Below the pieces are notes generated by a model, which saw nothing but the letters and a program-made list of their open reading frames with translations, was not told the DNA's origin and ran no database searches. Of a stretch of DNA of 64,000 bases, positions 8,825 to 16,845 are shown piece after piece. This stretch comes from Candidatus Hydrogenedens sp. (GTDB taxonomy: Bacteria > Hydrogenedentota > Hydrogenedentia > Hydrogenedentales > JAEUWI01). The position numbers and the translations under genes are program-made. The stretch's first letter is position 1, and every line of letters starts with the position of its first letter. The stretch lies in the NCBI GenBank assembly GCA_016125095.1, contig WGMK01000013.1, forward strand, positions 186,001-250,000, written 5' to 3'.

Positions 8825-9004
8825 CCCGGCTGTATATTTCACTTGCCTTTTAAGCAAGTATCTGGTAGCGTAACGTGCGTTATGGAGCGTATGCCGGCAG
8901 TCTTCGCCCGATGCCGGATACGGACCGCAGGGAATCTTATATATCGCGTGGCCGCCGCCAGGGCGGGCCGCCTTTGCGGACAGGATTAAGGCCTGTAAGT
9001 AGAA
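8825..9004. other. Gene-free interval between regulator and terminator
   Basis: This interval contains a small hairpin (ACTTGC at 8841-8846 with GCAAGT at 8854-8859) and several GC-rich imperfect stems leading into the terminator. The arrangement resembles a structured leader, but no known riboswitch consensus was recognised. Confidence 0.4.
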
Positions 9005-9048
9005 GGCACGCACTGCTGCATGTAAATGCAGGGTGCGTGCCTTTTTTT
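9005..9048 (+). terminator. Strong intrinsic terminator before the second kinase
   Basis: The stem GGCACGCA...TGCGTGCC is extended by TGCAT/ATGCA around a GTAA loop and followed by seven T residues. It ends the first kinase-regulator unit, or attenuates transcription into the next gene. Its presence argues that the second kinase starts downstream, at 9112, and not at the earlier in-frame ATG at 8875. Confidence 0.9.
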
Positions 9049-9111
9049 GTTTTTCGCCCGCCCGTCAGATGTCTCGCGGGCGCGTGCGCGAGAGGTAGGA
9101 GGGAACGTCGA

Positions 9112-11079
9112 TTGGCACCTGAACCGAAGCACTCGGAGTCAGCCGGGAGCGAGGAGCCGCGCCAGCCCAGCCTGCTCGCTGCGATTCTGGAATGCGCGGG
9201 CGAGGCAGTCGTGCTCACGGACCGCGATTCTATGATTCAATACGTGAATCCCGCCTTCGAGGTACAGACCGGATACGCCTTAAAGGAGATGCTCGGGCGG
9301 CGTCCCAGCGTTCTGCAGAGCGGCCAGCAGAGTCCGGAATTCTACCGGGACATGTGGACTATCCTGCTGCGCGGCGATACCTGGCGCGGGCGTATCGTCA
9401 ACCGCCGCAAGGATGGTTCGCTCTACACCGCCGAGGAAACGATCACTTCAGTTTGCGACGAGTCTGGAATGATCCGGCATTTCATCGCGATCGAGCGTGA
9501 TATCACCGACCAGATCCGGGCGGAAAACGCGCTGCGCGAAAGCGAGAAGCGGTTTCGGCTGCTTGCGGAAAACATGGCCGATATCATCTTGACGATATGT
9601 CCAGATGGTGGGATATCCTTTGTCAGCCCATCCATTCACAGGGTCTGCGGGTACGATACGGCAGCACTCTTCGACGCCCCGCTGGAGCGTCTTTTCACCG
9701 ATGAATCCTGCCTGTTTCTGCGCGCGGCTGCCGCCAGCCTGGCGGGCCCCGCCACAACCGTCCGCACCATGGATGTACAGGTGGTCCGCCGCGACGGGAG
9801 TCTGTTCTGGGCCGAAGCCGCTCTGTCCCGATTGTGCGAGTACGCAGGCGAATCCTCGAGTATTGTAGTCGTGCTGAGGGACATCACCGGGCGCCGCAAA
9901 CTGGAGGAAGACCTGCGCGAGTCCCAGAAGCTCGAGGCCATCGGTCGGCTGGCTGCCGGTGTCGCCCATGATTTCAATAACCTGCTTACGGTAATCCAGG
10001 GCTATACCGCGTTATTACTGGAGAATCAGGCCGGCGGGCCCGGCGCGGCGAAATGGCTCGGGGAGATCGCGAAGTCCACCGAGCGGGCCGCCTCGCTCAC
10101 CAGTCAACTCCTTGCCTTCGGCCGCAAGCAGCACCTCCGCCCCGATTACATCGATTTGAACGACGGCGTCAAGGGCATCGCCGCCATGCTGGCGCCGCTC
10201 CTGGATGACCGCATCGCGCTTGTGTGCGACCTGCAAGAGGGGCTGCACACCATCTACATGGATATGGTCCAGCTGGAACAAGTGCTCATGAACCTGGCGA
10301 TGAATGCCCAGCATGCCCTGCCGGATGGCGGTGTTATCAGAATCTCGACAGCGAATCTGGATGACACCGATGCTGACGCCGAGGCGACCGCGTCAACCGC
10401 GCGCGACGGCGTCTTGCTAATCGTCGAGGACGATGGAGTCGGCATGGCTCCCGATGTGCAGGCCAGGATTTTCGAGCCCTTCTTCACCACGAGGCTGCTC
10501 GGGCAGGGAAGCGGTCTTGGACTGTCTACCGTGTACGGAATCGTGAAACAGAGCGGCGGAGATATCACGGTCGAGAGCGAACCGGGAAAAGGCACGCGAT
10601 TCCGTATCCGGCTTCCCGCGGCCGGGAGACTTCCGGCCTCTCCGGAAGGGGAATCGGAGCCGCCGGAAGATGCCCCGAAGGGCCGCGTGCTGCTCGTTCA
10701 CCGGAAGGGCTGCGCGCAGCGGCTCCTCCAGCGCGCGCTTGAACGCCGGGGCCACTGCGTGGAAACCGCTGCGGATCTTTTGGAAGCCGCTGAACTCGTG
10801 CGGCAAGACCCGCAGTACGACCTTGTACTGGCGGAGAATGCGCTGCCGCGCGAGCGCGCGGCCCAGTTCGCCTTGAGTCTACGGGAACATAACCCCGGAA
10901 CCGCAGTACTACTTATCCAAAGCGCTTCCATCGGGGCACTGGCTCCCGGCGACTTGGAGGCCCTGGGCTGGGAAATCATACTCAAGCCATACGCGCCGGG
11001 CGTATTCCATAGGAAAGTGGAGGACCTCATCGAGGCGAGCCGTGCGTCGTCGGCACACAGCGGATTGGAAGCGGAATGA
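9112..11079 (+). CDS. PAS histidine kinase with degenerate C-terminal receiver
   Basis: TTG 9112 is chosen because AGGAGGG at 9097-9103 lies eight bases upstream and the preceding in-frame sequence spans a terminator. The product has 655 residues: PAS at ~21-137 and ~142-263, then a H-box 'AAGVAHDFNNLL' with His286. The ATPase domain (~380-503) has N-box 'LMNLAMNAQHAL', 'EDDGVGM', FEPFFTT and GSGLGLS. A receiver-like domain follows at ~524-650. This last domain lacks the acidic pair (reads 'VLLVHRKG') and has Glu in place of the phospho-acceptor Asp (LVLAENALP); the Lys in 'ILKPY' is kept. It is probably a non-phosphorylatable pseudo-receiver. The ATGA overlap with the PilZ gene indicates co-translation. 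Confidence 0.88.
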   Translation: MAPEPKHSESAGSEEPRQPSLLAAILECAGEAVVLTDRDSMIQYVNPAFEVQTGYALKEMLGRRPSVLQSGQQSPEFYRDMWTILLRGDTWRGRIVNRRKDGSLYTAEETITSVCDESGMIRHFIAIERDITDQIRAENALRESEKRFRLLAENMADIILTICPDGGISFVSPSIHRVCGYDTAALFDAPLERLFTDESCLFLRAAAASLAGPATTVRTMDVQVVRRDGSLFWAEAALSRLCEYAGESSSIVVVLRDITGRRKLEEDLRESQKLEAIGRLAAGVAHDFNNLLTVIQGYTALLLENQAGGPGAAKWLGEIAKSTERAASLTSQLLAFGRKQHLRPDYIDLNDGVKGIAAMLAPLLDDRIALVCDLQEGLHTIYMDMVQLEQVLMNLAMNAQHALPDGGVIRISTANLDDTDADAEATASTARDGVLLIVEDDGVGMAPDVQARIFEPFFTTRLLGQGSGLGLSTVYGIVKQSGGDITVESEPGKGTRFRIRLPAAGRLPASPEGESEPPEDAPKGRVLLVHRKGCAQRLLQRALERRGHCVETAADLLEAAELVRQDPQYDLVLAENALPRERAAQFALSLREHNPGTAVLLIQSASIGALAPGDLEALGWEIILKPYAPGVFHRKVEDLIEASRASSAHSGLEAE

Positions 11080-11459
11080 GGGGCGCTGAAGGTACGCCCG
11101 TTGGCACGCAGCAAGACCTCGAGCGGAGACGTTTCACCCGGGTTAGCGGCATTGCCAGCTGTAGTTTCGCGCTTGCGGGCGGCGGAGAATGCATCGGCGC
11201 GCCGATCCGGGATATCAGCCTTAACGGCGCTTACATTCTCGCCAAGGTTCCTCCGGACTCCGATGCCTCGATTCGTATGGACGTGCTGGTGCAAGCGCCG
11301 GGGCGCCCTCCGGTCATCGCACTCGATGTACGGGTGGTGCGGCGAGAAGCGCGCGGCTTCGCCGTAGTGTTCGATTTCCAAACCGACTCTAATCAACAGG
11401 CCCTCCGCAATGCGGTCTTTTTCCACGCCTCGGCCGCGCTGCCGTGGGATATCCCCTAA
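11076..11459 (+). CDS. PilZ-domain protein (putative c-di-GMP effector)
   Basis: The protein has 127 residues; its ATG overlaps the kinase stop (ATGA at 11076-11079). It shows the PilZ signature: ERRRFTRV near residue 16 (the R-x-x-x-R nucleotide-binding motif) and DISLNGAYI near residue 49 (the [DN]-x-S-x-x-G motif). It is a single domain without other fusions. By family it binds cyclic di-GMP and relays it by protein contact. No GGDEF or EAL gene is in the window. Its position between a hybrid-like kinase and a CheX-like protein suggests a motility, adhesion or surface-behaviour pathway. Confidence 0.85.
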   Translation: MRGAEGTPVGTQQDLERRRFTRVSGIASCSFALAGGGECIGAPIRDISLNGAYILAKVPPDSDASIRMDVLVQAPGRPPVIALDVRVVRREARGFAVVFDFQTDSNQQALRNAVFFHASAALPWDIP

Positions 11460-11477
11460 ACACCAGGAGAACCGTCC

Positions 11478-11957
11478 ATGGGTTCAGATTTCGTCCTTCC
11501 GATCATTGAGAGTGTCTATCATATTTTCGAAGTGGAACTCGGGGTGACGGCGCAGCGCGGTCCCGTGATCCTCGAGGCCCAATGCGCGGGCCCCAGCGGC
11601 ATAACCGTATTCATCGGGATGACCGGACCCATCTCGGGCACCTTGGTGCTGGGCTTTCCAGATGCGACCGCCCGGAGGATCGCCGACCATCTCCTCGATT
11701 GCGAGCCCGACCTGTCGGCGGATATCGTCGCCGAGACCTTCGCGCAACTTGCCAGAACCCTGGCGCGGAATGCGCGGCTGCGGCTCTGTCTTTCCCAGGA
11801 CCAAGCGACCGAGATGTGCCTGCCGATTGTCGTCCACGGGCAGCATTTCTTCGTGTGCCATCAACGGGAAAGTTCATGGATTGATATACCATTCGCCAGC
11901 GGACACGGTCCGTTTTCACTGCGGCTGGCCCTGGCTGCGGAAAAAGTGCCCGTCTGA
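11478..11957 (+). CDS. CheX-like protein (CheC/CheX/FliY-type fold)
   Basis: The protein has 159 residues; AGGAG lies nine bases upstream of the ATG. The order of strands and helices resembles CheX-type phosphatases, including 'ITVFIGMTGPISGTLVLGF', which matches the conserved 'G-x-x-G' beta segment. The helix that normally carries the catalytic E-x-x-N reads DIVAETFAQLART. The Glu is present, but the Asn position is Ala (Gln follows), so phosphatase activity against CheY-P-like regulators is doubtful. It is probably the last gene of the signalling unit. It could be an adaptor or a diverged phosphatase for the receiver encoded at 8069. Confidence 0.65.
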   Translation: MGSDFVLPIIESVYHIFEVELGVTAQRGPVILEAQCAGPSGITVFIGMTGPISGTLVLGFPDATARRIADHLLDCEPDLSADIVAETFAQLARTLARNARLRLCLSQDQATEMCLPIVVHGQHFFVCHQRESSWIDIPFASGHGPFSLRLALAAEKVPV

Positions 11958-12073
11958 TTCAGCGCCCGGATCGAGGTATCGGGGAGCCTGAATTCCATCG
12001 CGGATACGAGGCCGCTTGCGCCACCCACGCTACTGCGCGTAGATTCTGCGGATTGCGCAACGGGAGGCGGGCC

Positions 12074-13609
12074 ATGCAGGACGAGGTACAGGAGCGGCGG
12101 CGGTTCGTTGTCATGATGGCGGCCTTCGCGGCGGTGAAGATCGCGTTTCACCTGCTCGCCGCGGGTCTGGGGCCGTACGGCTATTTCCGCGACGAGTTCT
12201 ATTACCTCGATTGCGCCGCGAATCTCTCGTGGGGCTATGTGGATCAGCCGCCGTTTTCACTCGCGGTCCTACAACTCTTCCGCACGTTGCTGGGCGAATC
12301 GGTCTGGGCCATCCGTCTTCCCGCGATTCTGGCCGAAGCCGCCACGCTGGTGCTGGCCGGGGTTATCGCGCGAGAAATGGGCGGCCGCCGCTTCGCGCAG
12401 TTCCTCGCCTGCGCCTCGCTGCTGGTGGCGCCCGTCTTTCTCACCATGTCCAGCTTCTTCTCCATGAACGCGCTCGACCACCTCTTCTGGGCGCTCGCCG
12501 CCTGGCTGCTGGTCCGCATCATCAACACCGGCGACGGCCGACTCTGGCTGTGGTTCGGCGTGGTGGCCGGGTTGGGACTGCAGAACAAATACAGCATCGG
12601 CTTTTTCGGCGGGCTCATGGCCGCCGCGCTCCTGCTCACCCCCGAGCGCCGCTTCTACCGCGATTGGCGTCTGTGGGCCGGCGGCGGCATCGCGTTCATC
12701 CTCTTCCTGCCGCATCTCGTGTGGCAGCAGTGGCACGGCTGGCCCACGCTGGAATTCATGCACGACACCAACGCCTACAAGAACGTGCCGCTCACGCCGG
12801 GCAAATACCTCACGGGGCAGCTGCTGTTCATGGGCCCCCTTGCCGCGCCAGTCTGGATAGGCGGCGTGGTCTGCGCGCTGTTCTTTTCCACGCGCCGCTA
12901 CCGCATCTTCGCCTTCATCTATCTCGGCATGCTCGCCGTGTTCTACGTGTCCAACGGCAAGTCCTACTACCTCGCGCCCATCTACCCCGTGCTCCTCGCC
13001 CTCGGCGGCGTCTGCTGGGAACACCTCACCGAACGCCGCCGCTGGATCGGCTGGATCCTCGCCGGGCTCGTGCTGGCCAGCGGCGCCGCGCTCGCGCCCC
13101 ATGCCATGCCCCTGCTCCCGCCCGAGCGCCTCATTGCCTACCAGGGCGCGATGGGCCTCAAGGCTCCGCAGCAGGAAGTGGCCCATTCCGGCGTGCTGCC
13201 GCAGCACATCGGCGACCGGCTCGGCTGGCTCGAATACGCAGCCATGGTGGCCAAGGCCTTCCACGCCCTGCCCGCCGAAGACCAGACCCGATGCGCCCTC
13301 CTCGTCAGCAACTACGGCGAAGCCGGCGCGCTCAACCTCTCGCAGCAAGACCTCGGCCTCCCGCGCCGCGCCATTTCGGGCTACATGAACTACTACCTCT
13401 GGGGCCCCGGAGATTGGGACGGACAAGTTGCGCTGGTCTACTGGCCCGAGCGCGAACTGCTGGACGAGCTCTTCGATTCCGTCACCGAGGTAGACCGCTT
13501 CAGCGATCCTTACGTCATGGCGCGCCAGAACGACCGCCCGCTCTATCTCTGCCGCGGCCTCAAGGTCCCGGTAGACGAGGCCTGGCCCCGCTTCAAGCGC
13601 TACTATTAG
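12074..13609 (+). CDS. GT39-type membrane glycosyltransferase (PMT/ArnT-like)
   Basis: The protein has 511 residues. ATG 12074 is preferred because GGGAGG at 12062-12067 lies six bases upstream. After a short basic N-terminus there are about ten hydrophobic segments. The first periplasmic loop has the family hallmark 'YFRDEFYYLDCA' and 'WGYVDQPPF'; the Asp-Glu pair is the expected catalytic site. The C-terminal ~150 residues are soluble. The family transfers sugars from polyprenyl-phosphate donors to protein or lipid acceptors on the outer face of the cytoplasmic membrane. The acceptor is unknown. It stands alone upstream of the SRAP gene (32-base gap) and may be co-transcribed with it. Confidence 0.87.
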   Translation: MQDEVQERRRFVVMMAAFAAVKIAFHLLAAGLGPYGYFRDEFYYLDCAANLSWGYVDQPPFSLAVLQLFRTLLGESVWAIRLPAILAEAATLVLAGVIAREMGGRRFAQFLACASLLVAPVFLTMSSFFSMNALDHLFWALAAWLLVRIINTGDGRLWLWFGVVAGLGLQNKYSIGFFGGLMAAALLLTPERRFYRDWRLWAGGGIAFILFLPHLVWQQWHGWPTLEFMHDTNAYKNVPLTPGKYLTGQLLFMGPLAAPVWIGGVVCALFFSTRRYRIFAFIYLGMLAVFYVSNGKSYYLAPIYPVLLALGGVCWEHLTERRRWIGWILAGLVLASGAALAPHAMPLLPPERLIAYQGAMGLKAPQQEVAHSGVLPQHIGDRLGWLEYAAMVAKAFHALPAEDQTRCALLVSNYGEAGALNLSQQDLGLPRRAISGYMNYYLWGPGDWDGQVALVYWPERELLDELFDSVTEVDRFSDPYVMARQNDRPLYLCRGLKVPVDEAWPRFKRYY

Positions 13610-13641
13610 CGCCCGCCCGCGCAATCTGCTAGGCTTGCCGC

Positions 13642-14328
13642 ATGTGTGGACGTTATGCACAAGGCCGCGCGATTCCGGAGTTGTTGTCGCGCTATGCCCA
13701 TCTCGGCGGGTTGCTCGTGGCGACGGAGCAGACCCTGCTCACGGGCTACAACATCACCCCGGGTGCCTACGCCACCGTCGTGTTCAAGGACGCCGTCCAG
13801 GCCCAGCTCGGGCCGATGCGTTGGGGCCTAGTGCCGCGCTGGGCGAAGTCGCTCGAGACGCTGAAATCGAAGCCAATCAATGCCCGCAGCGAGACGGCCG
13901 ACACCGGGCCGATGTTCCGCGATGCCTTCCGCTCGGGCCGTTGCATCGTACCGGCCATGGGGTTCTACGAATGGAAAGGCGCGAAGCCGCCCAAGCAGCC
14001 CTACTTCATCTACCGCAAGGGCCAGGACATCCTCTCCTTCGCCGGTCTCTGGTCGCGCTGGAAACAGCCCGACGGTGCGGAGCTGGTCACCTTCGCTATC
14101 CTCACCACGGCGGCGAACGAAGCGGTAAAGCCCGTGCACGATCGCATGCCCTGCATTTTGCAGAGCGAGTCGGAAGAGGCCGAATGGGTCGACCCCGCCA
14201 GCAAGCCCGCGCGCTGCAAAGAACTGCTGCGCCCCTGCCCCGCCGACGAAATCGCGCTGCACCCCGTGTCCACCGCCGTCAACCGCCCCGGCTACGACAG
14301 CCCCGAATTGATTCAGCCGCTGGGGTAA
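13642..14328 (+). CDS. SRAP-domain (HMCES/YedK-like) abasic-site protein
   Basis: The protein has 228 residues and starts MCGRY, placing the catalytic Cys at position 2 after Met removal. The other conserved residues are present: Asn80 in INARSE, Glu110 in GFYEWKG and His166 in VHDRMP. The family covalently crosslinks to abasic sites in single-stranded DNA through Cys2, forming a thiazolidine DNA-protein crosslink that shields the lesion. The length is normal for bacterial members. It follows the glycosyltransferase by 32 bases; no other DNA-repair gene is nearby. Confidence 0.95.
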   Translation: MCGRYAQGRAIPELLSRYAHLGGLLVATEQTLLTGYNITPGAYATVVFKDAVQAQLGPMRWGLVPRWAKSLETLKSKPINARSETADTGPMFRDAFRSGRCIVPAMGFYEWKGAKPPKQPYFIYRKGQDILSFAGLWSRWKQPDGAELVTFAILTTAANEAVKPVHDRMPCILQSESEEAEWVDPASKPARCKELLRPCPADEIALHPVSTAVNRPGYDSPELIQPLG

Positions 14329-14661
14329 GGCGCTCAGGTTCGAATCGCCACGTTCATGAGTGCCAATGCCGCGGCGCAACGTGAAAACCGAGCGCTGGGT
14401 CTCCCATCCTTGAGGGCCAAGGGCCCGACCTATACCAGCCTGGGCCAACGGCCCAGGAACAGGTCGTTCCCATCGATCTGAGGGCTGAAGGCCCGATCTA
14501 TAAAATGGGCCGCGTCTTCAGCGCTCAGCTCTCGGGCGGTCCTATCTACCTGGGCCGTTGGCCCAGGCTGGTATAGGTCGGGCCCTTGGCCCTGACGTTT
14601 GCCGACTGTCGGCCATGTGGCCATTACCGGGCCTGCACCCGACGCGACCAACATTATCTAT
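14329..14661. other. Convergent intergenic region holding a MITE-like element
   Basis: This lies between the SRAP stop and the TerC stop (genes convergent). Most of it is the 45-bp inverted repeat and its interior (14413-14593). Nothing else could be supported; short reading frames inside are translations of the repeat. Confidence 0.6.
14413..14593. repeat. Perfect 45-bp inverted repeat flanking ~90-bp interior
   Basis: Bases 14413-14457 (AGGGCCAAGGGCCCGACC onwards) are the exact reverse complement of 14549-14593. Each arm is itself built of short palindromes (GGGCCAACGGCCC, GGGCCAAGGGCCC), and the interior contains similar GGGC/GCCC phrases. This is the form of a non-autonomous palindromic element (REP/MITE-like). 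It sits between convergent genes and could also terminate transcription from both sides. Confidence 0.9.
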
Positions 14662-15417
14662 TCACCCGCCTGCGGCCTCGGGGGCCTTGCGGTTTTTGCG
14701 CTTCACGCGCAGGTTGATGCATTCCACGAAGACCGAAAAGGCCATGGCGGAATACACGTAGCCCTTTTCGATGTGCTGGTGGAATCCTTCCGCCACCAGC
14801 ACCAGCCCGATCATCAGCAGAAACGACAACGCCAGCACCTTCGTGGTGGGGTGCCGCTCGATAAACCGCGCGATGCGCCCGGAGAACAGCAGCATCACGC
14901 CGATGGCCAGCACGATGGCCGTAATCATGATGGTGATGGCATGCCACGGGTGCTCCGGATCCTGCTTCACCATGCCGACTGCCGTGATGACGCTGTCGAG
15001 CGAGAACACGATATCGAGCAGGACGATCTGCGTCACCACCGAACCGAACTGCGCCGACTTCGGCTGGTGCAGCGTTTCGTGCGAGCCCTCCAGCTTGTCG
15101 TGGATCTCGTGCGTCGCCTTGTATATCAGGAATCCGCCGCCAAGCAGCAGCACGAGATCGCGTCCGCTGATTTCATGTCCGAAGAGTTCCATCAGCGGCG
15201 CGGTGAGGCCCATCACCCAGGTGATGCTCAACAGCAGCAGCACGCGCACGCCCATCGCCAGCATCAGCCCCACATTGCGCGCGCGGTCCTGCTGGTGCGC
15301 CGGCAGCTTGCCGGAAAGAATCGCGATAAACACGACGTTGTCGATGCCGAGCACGATCTCGAGCACGGTCAGGGTGAGCAGCGCGGCCGCATTTTCCACG
15401 CTCAGAAACTCTATCAT
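14662..15417 (-). CDS. TerC-family integral membrane protein
   Basis: The protein has 251 residues. ATG 15417 is preferred to ATG 15432 because GGAG lies nine bases before it. It shows the TerC pattern: 'LEIVLGIDNVVFIAIL' near the N-terminus and 'IVLLDIVFSLDSVITAVG' in the middle, each with membrane-embedded Asp residues characteristic of the family. Seven or so hydrophobic helices are visible, and the tail is basic (RVKRKNRK). Family members act in metal homeostasis (Mn export in several bacteria) or tellurite resistance; the substrate here is not readable. No other ter genes are adjacent. Confidence 0.92.
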   Translation of the reverse strand: MIEFLSVENAAALLTLTVLEIVLGIDNVVFIAILSGKLPAHQQDRARNVGLMLAMGVRVLLLLSITWVMGLTAPLMELFGHEISGRDLVLLLGGGFLIYKATHEIHDKLEGSHETLHQPKSAQFGSVVTQIVLLDIVFSLDSVITAVGMVKQDPEHPWHAITIMITAIVLAIGVMLLFSGRIARFIERHPTTKVLALSFLLMIGLVLVAEGFHQHIEKGYVYSAMAFSVFVECINLRVKRKNRKAPEAAGG

Positions 15418-15487
15418 CGGGTGTAGCTCCATCCGGTCAGGGTTGCGGATTGCATCATAGGCGGGCGCGCCCCCGCGTGTGCAAGCT

Positions 15488-16591
15488 TCAACGCGGGTAG
15501 CCCTGCCACAAGTATTCCAGCGCCTCCGGCAGCAGCTGCCCCTTCACCACGCCCTCGCAGTGCCGGGCATTGCGCGCGAATACGAATTGATACGGATAGC
15601 CCTTTTCCGCCAGCGCCGCCGCCATGCGTTCGTTCGCCACCACCCAGTCGTGCATGTCGTCGCGCATGCAGTTCGGGTTGTACAGATCCTGATCGCCCAC
15701 ATGCATCCAGATGCGCAGCGGCTTGCGCGACGCGTCTGCAATCAGGTTCTCGTGAAATCCCCACGCGCCATGCGGCGTCTCGGGATTCCACGGCCACTGC
15801 TGATTCACATAGGTGCCGGAGAAACTGAGCACGCGGTGGTACAGGTCCGGCCGGTACCACGCCATGATAAACGCGCACGCCGCGCCCGAGCTGCAGCCCA
15901 TCGCCGCGCGGCCCTCGGGGTCGCGCGTCAACTTCACGCCGCACTCCTGCTCCACTTTCGGCAGCACCTCCGTCTCCACGAACTCGGCGAACTGCCCCGA
16001 CATCGTGTCGTACTCGAGGCCGCGCTGGCTGCCCTGCGCATCGCCGCCGCCATTGCCGATCGAAATCGCGATCATCGCGGGCACGCGGTGCTCGGCGATC
16101 AGCGCATCCAGCGCCTTGAACAGCATCGGGTCCGGTCCGTCCGTGCCCACAATGAACGTCGCTTCGGTCCCGGGCTCGTATTGCTGCGGCACATACACCG
16201 CCACCTTCCGCGTGTACGGCGCCGGATGACTCGTCGTCACGATCAGTTTCGCCGGATTGTCGGGGTCCACCGTGCCGAAGGTGTCCGGCTCGCGCGCGAT
16301 GCCCGGGTAGATCGCGCTCTCGGTCGATTCCATGATCAGGTCGTGCACGGTGCCGCGCGGAATGTCGTCGCGCCGCGCGAACTCCGGGGCGGGACTGTGG
16401 GTGGGACCCAGGATGAAATTGCCATCGGCATCCGCCGGCGGCACGGTGCCATCGGGCAGCTCCGTCGCGGTGACGTAGCCCGGCGTGTCTGGCGCGCGCA
16501 CCGGCGGTTCCTCGCGCGGCGGCGCGGCAAGTGCCGTGGCCCCGAGCAGCAGGCCGGCCACCAGTCCCAACGCCAATCCCTGTGATTTCAT
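15488..16591 (-). CDS. Exported alpha/beta-hydrolase esterase (esterase D/CE1-like)
   Basis: The protein has 367 residues. It has a signal peptide of ~22 residues (ending ALAA) and GGAGAG upstream of the ATG. A Pro-rich linker is followed by a putative-esterase fold: strand 'RKVAVYVPQQY', then the nucleophile elbow GCSSGA with Ser234. The acid follows in HVGDQDLYNPN and the base His in ARHCEGVV, completing a Ser-Asp-His triad. The family includes feruloyl and acetyl-xylan esterases and enterochelin-type esterases. Given the neighbouring polysaccharide enzymes, removal of ester groups from plant or algal polymers is a reasonable inference. It is divergent from the AraC regulator gene. Confidence 0.87.
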   Translation of the reverse strand: MKSQGLALGLVAGLLLGATALAAPPREEPPVRAPDTPGYVTATELPDGTVPPADADGNFILGPTHSPAPEFARRDDIPRGTVHDLIMESTESAIYPGIAREPDTFGTVDPDNPAKLIVTTSHPAPYTRKVAVYVPQQYEPGTEATFIVGTDGPDPMLFKALDALIAEHRVPAMIAISIGNGGGDAQGSQRGLEYDTMSGQFAEFVETEVLPKVEQECGVKLTRDPEGRAAMGCSSGAACAFIMAWYRPDLYHRVLSFSGTYVNQQWPWNPETPHGAWGFHENLIADASRKPLRIWMHVGDQDLYNPNCMRDDMHDWVVANERMAAALAEKGYPYQFVFARNARHCEGVVKGQLLPEALEYLWQGYPR

Positions 16592-16845
16592 GGGGCGGCT
16601 CTCCTTCCCTATTTACCCGGTCTCCGCATCGAGTCTGCCTCAATCCAAGCGCCGGAGTATAGTCCGCCGGAAATGTGCGGACGAACCGTCCGGTTCCCCA
16701 TTCGGCCCCGCAGTCAGCGTATTCATGTATTTAGCGCCTATGAATCTTTCACTGTCAGGTAATTACTTGTCAGATTAACGGAACCCCTCGCACTATCGCA
16801 GGGTTTTACACAGCAGGTTGAAGTGCAATCGAAGGGAGCATCGCT
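16592..16845. promoter_or_regulatory. Divergent regulatory region esterase / AraC regulator
   Basis: This 254-bp region is between divergent genes. It contains the palindrome GAACCGTCCGGTTC at about 16684-16697, which could be an operator, and AT-richer sequence at 16715-16780. No well-spaced promoter hexamers could be fixed with confidence. The esterase is the obvious candidate target of the adjacent AraC regulator. Confidence 0.4.

Noticed and set aside
8825..9048. Riboswitch ahead of the second kinase
   Set aside because: A structured leader ends in a terminator, but no conserved aptamer core (for example GEMM/c-di-GMP) could be recognised, so only the terminator is called.
8875..9111. 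N-terminal extension of the second kinase from ATG 8875
   Set aside because: The extension crosses a strong intrinsic terminator (9005-9048) and is Arg-rich nonsense; a good ribosome site precedes TTG 9112.
12211..13632. 473-codon plus-strand frame overlapping the GT39 gene
   Set aside because: Arg/His/Pro-rich out-of-frame shadow; the GT39 frame has all family motifs.
14430..14654. 74-codon minus-strand frame
   Set aside because: It is a translation of the inverted repeat and its interior, without a ribosome site.
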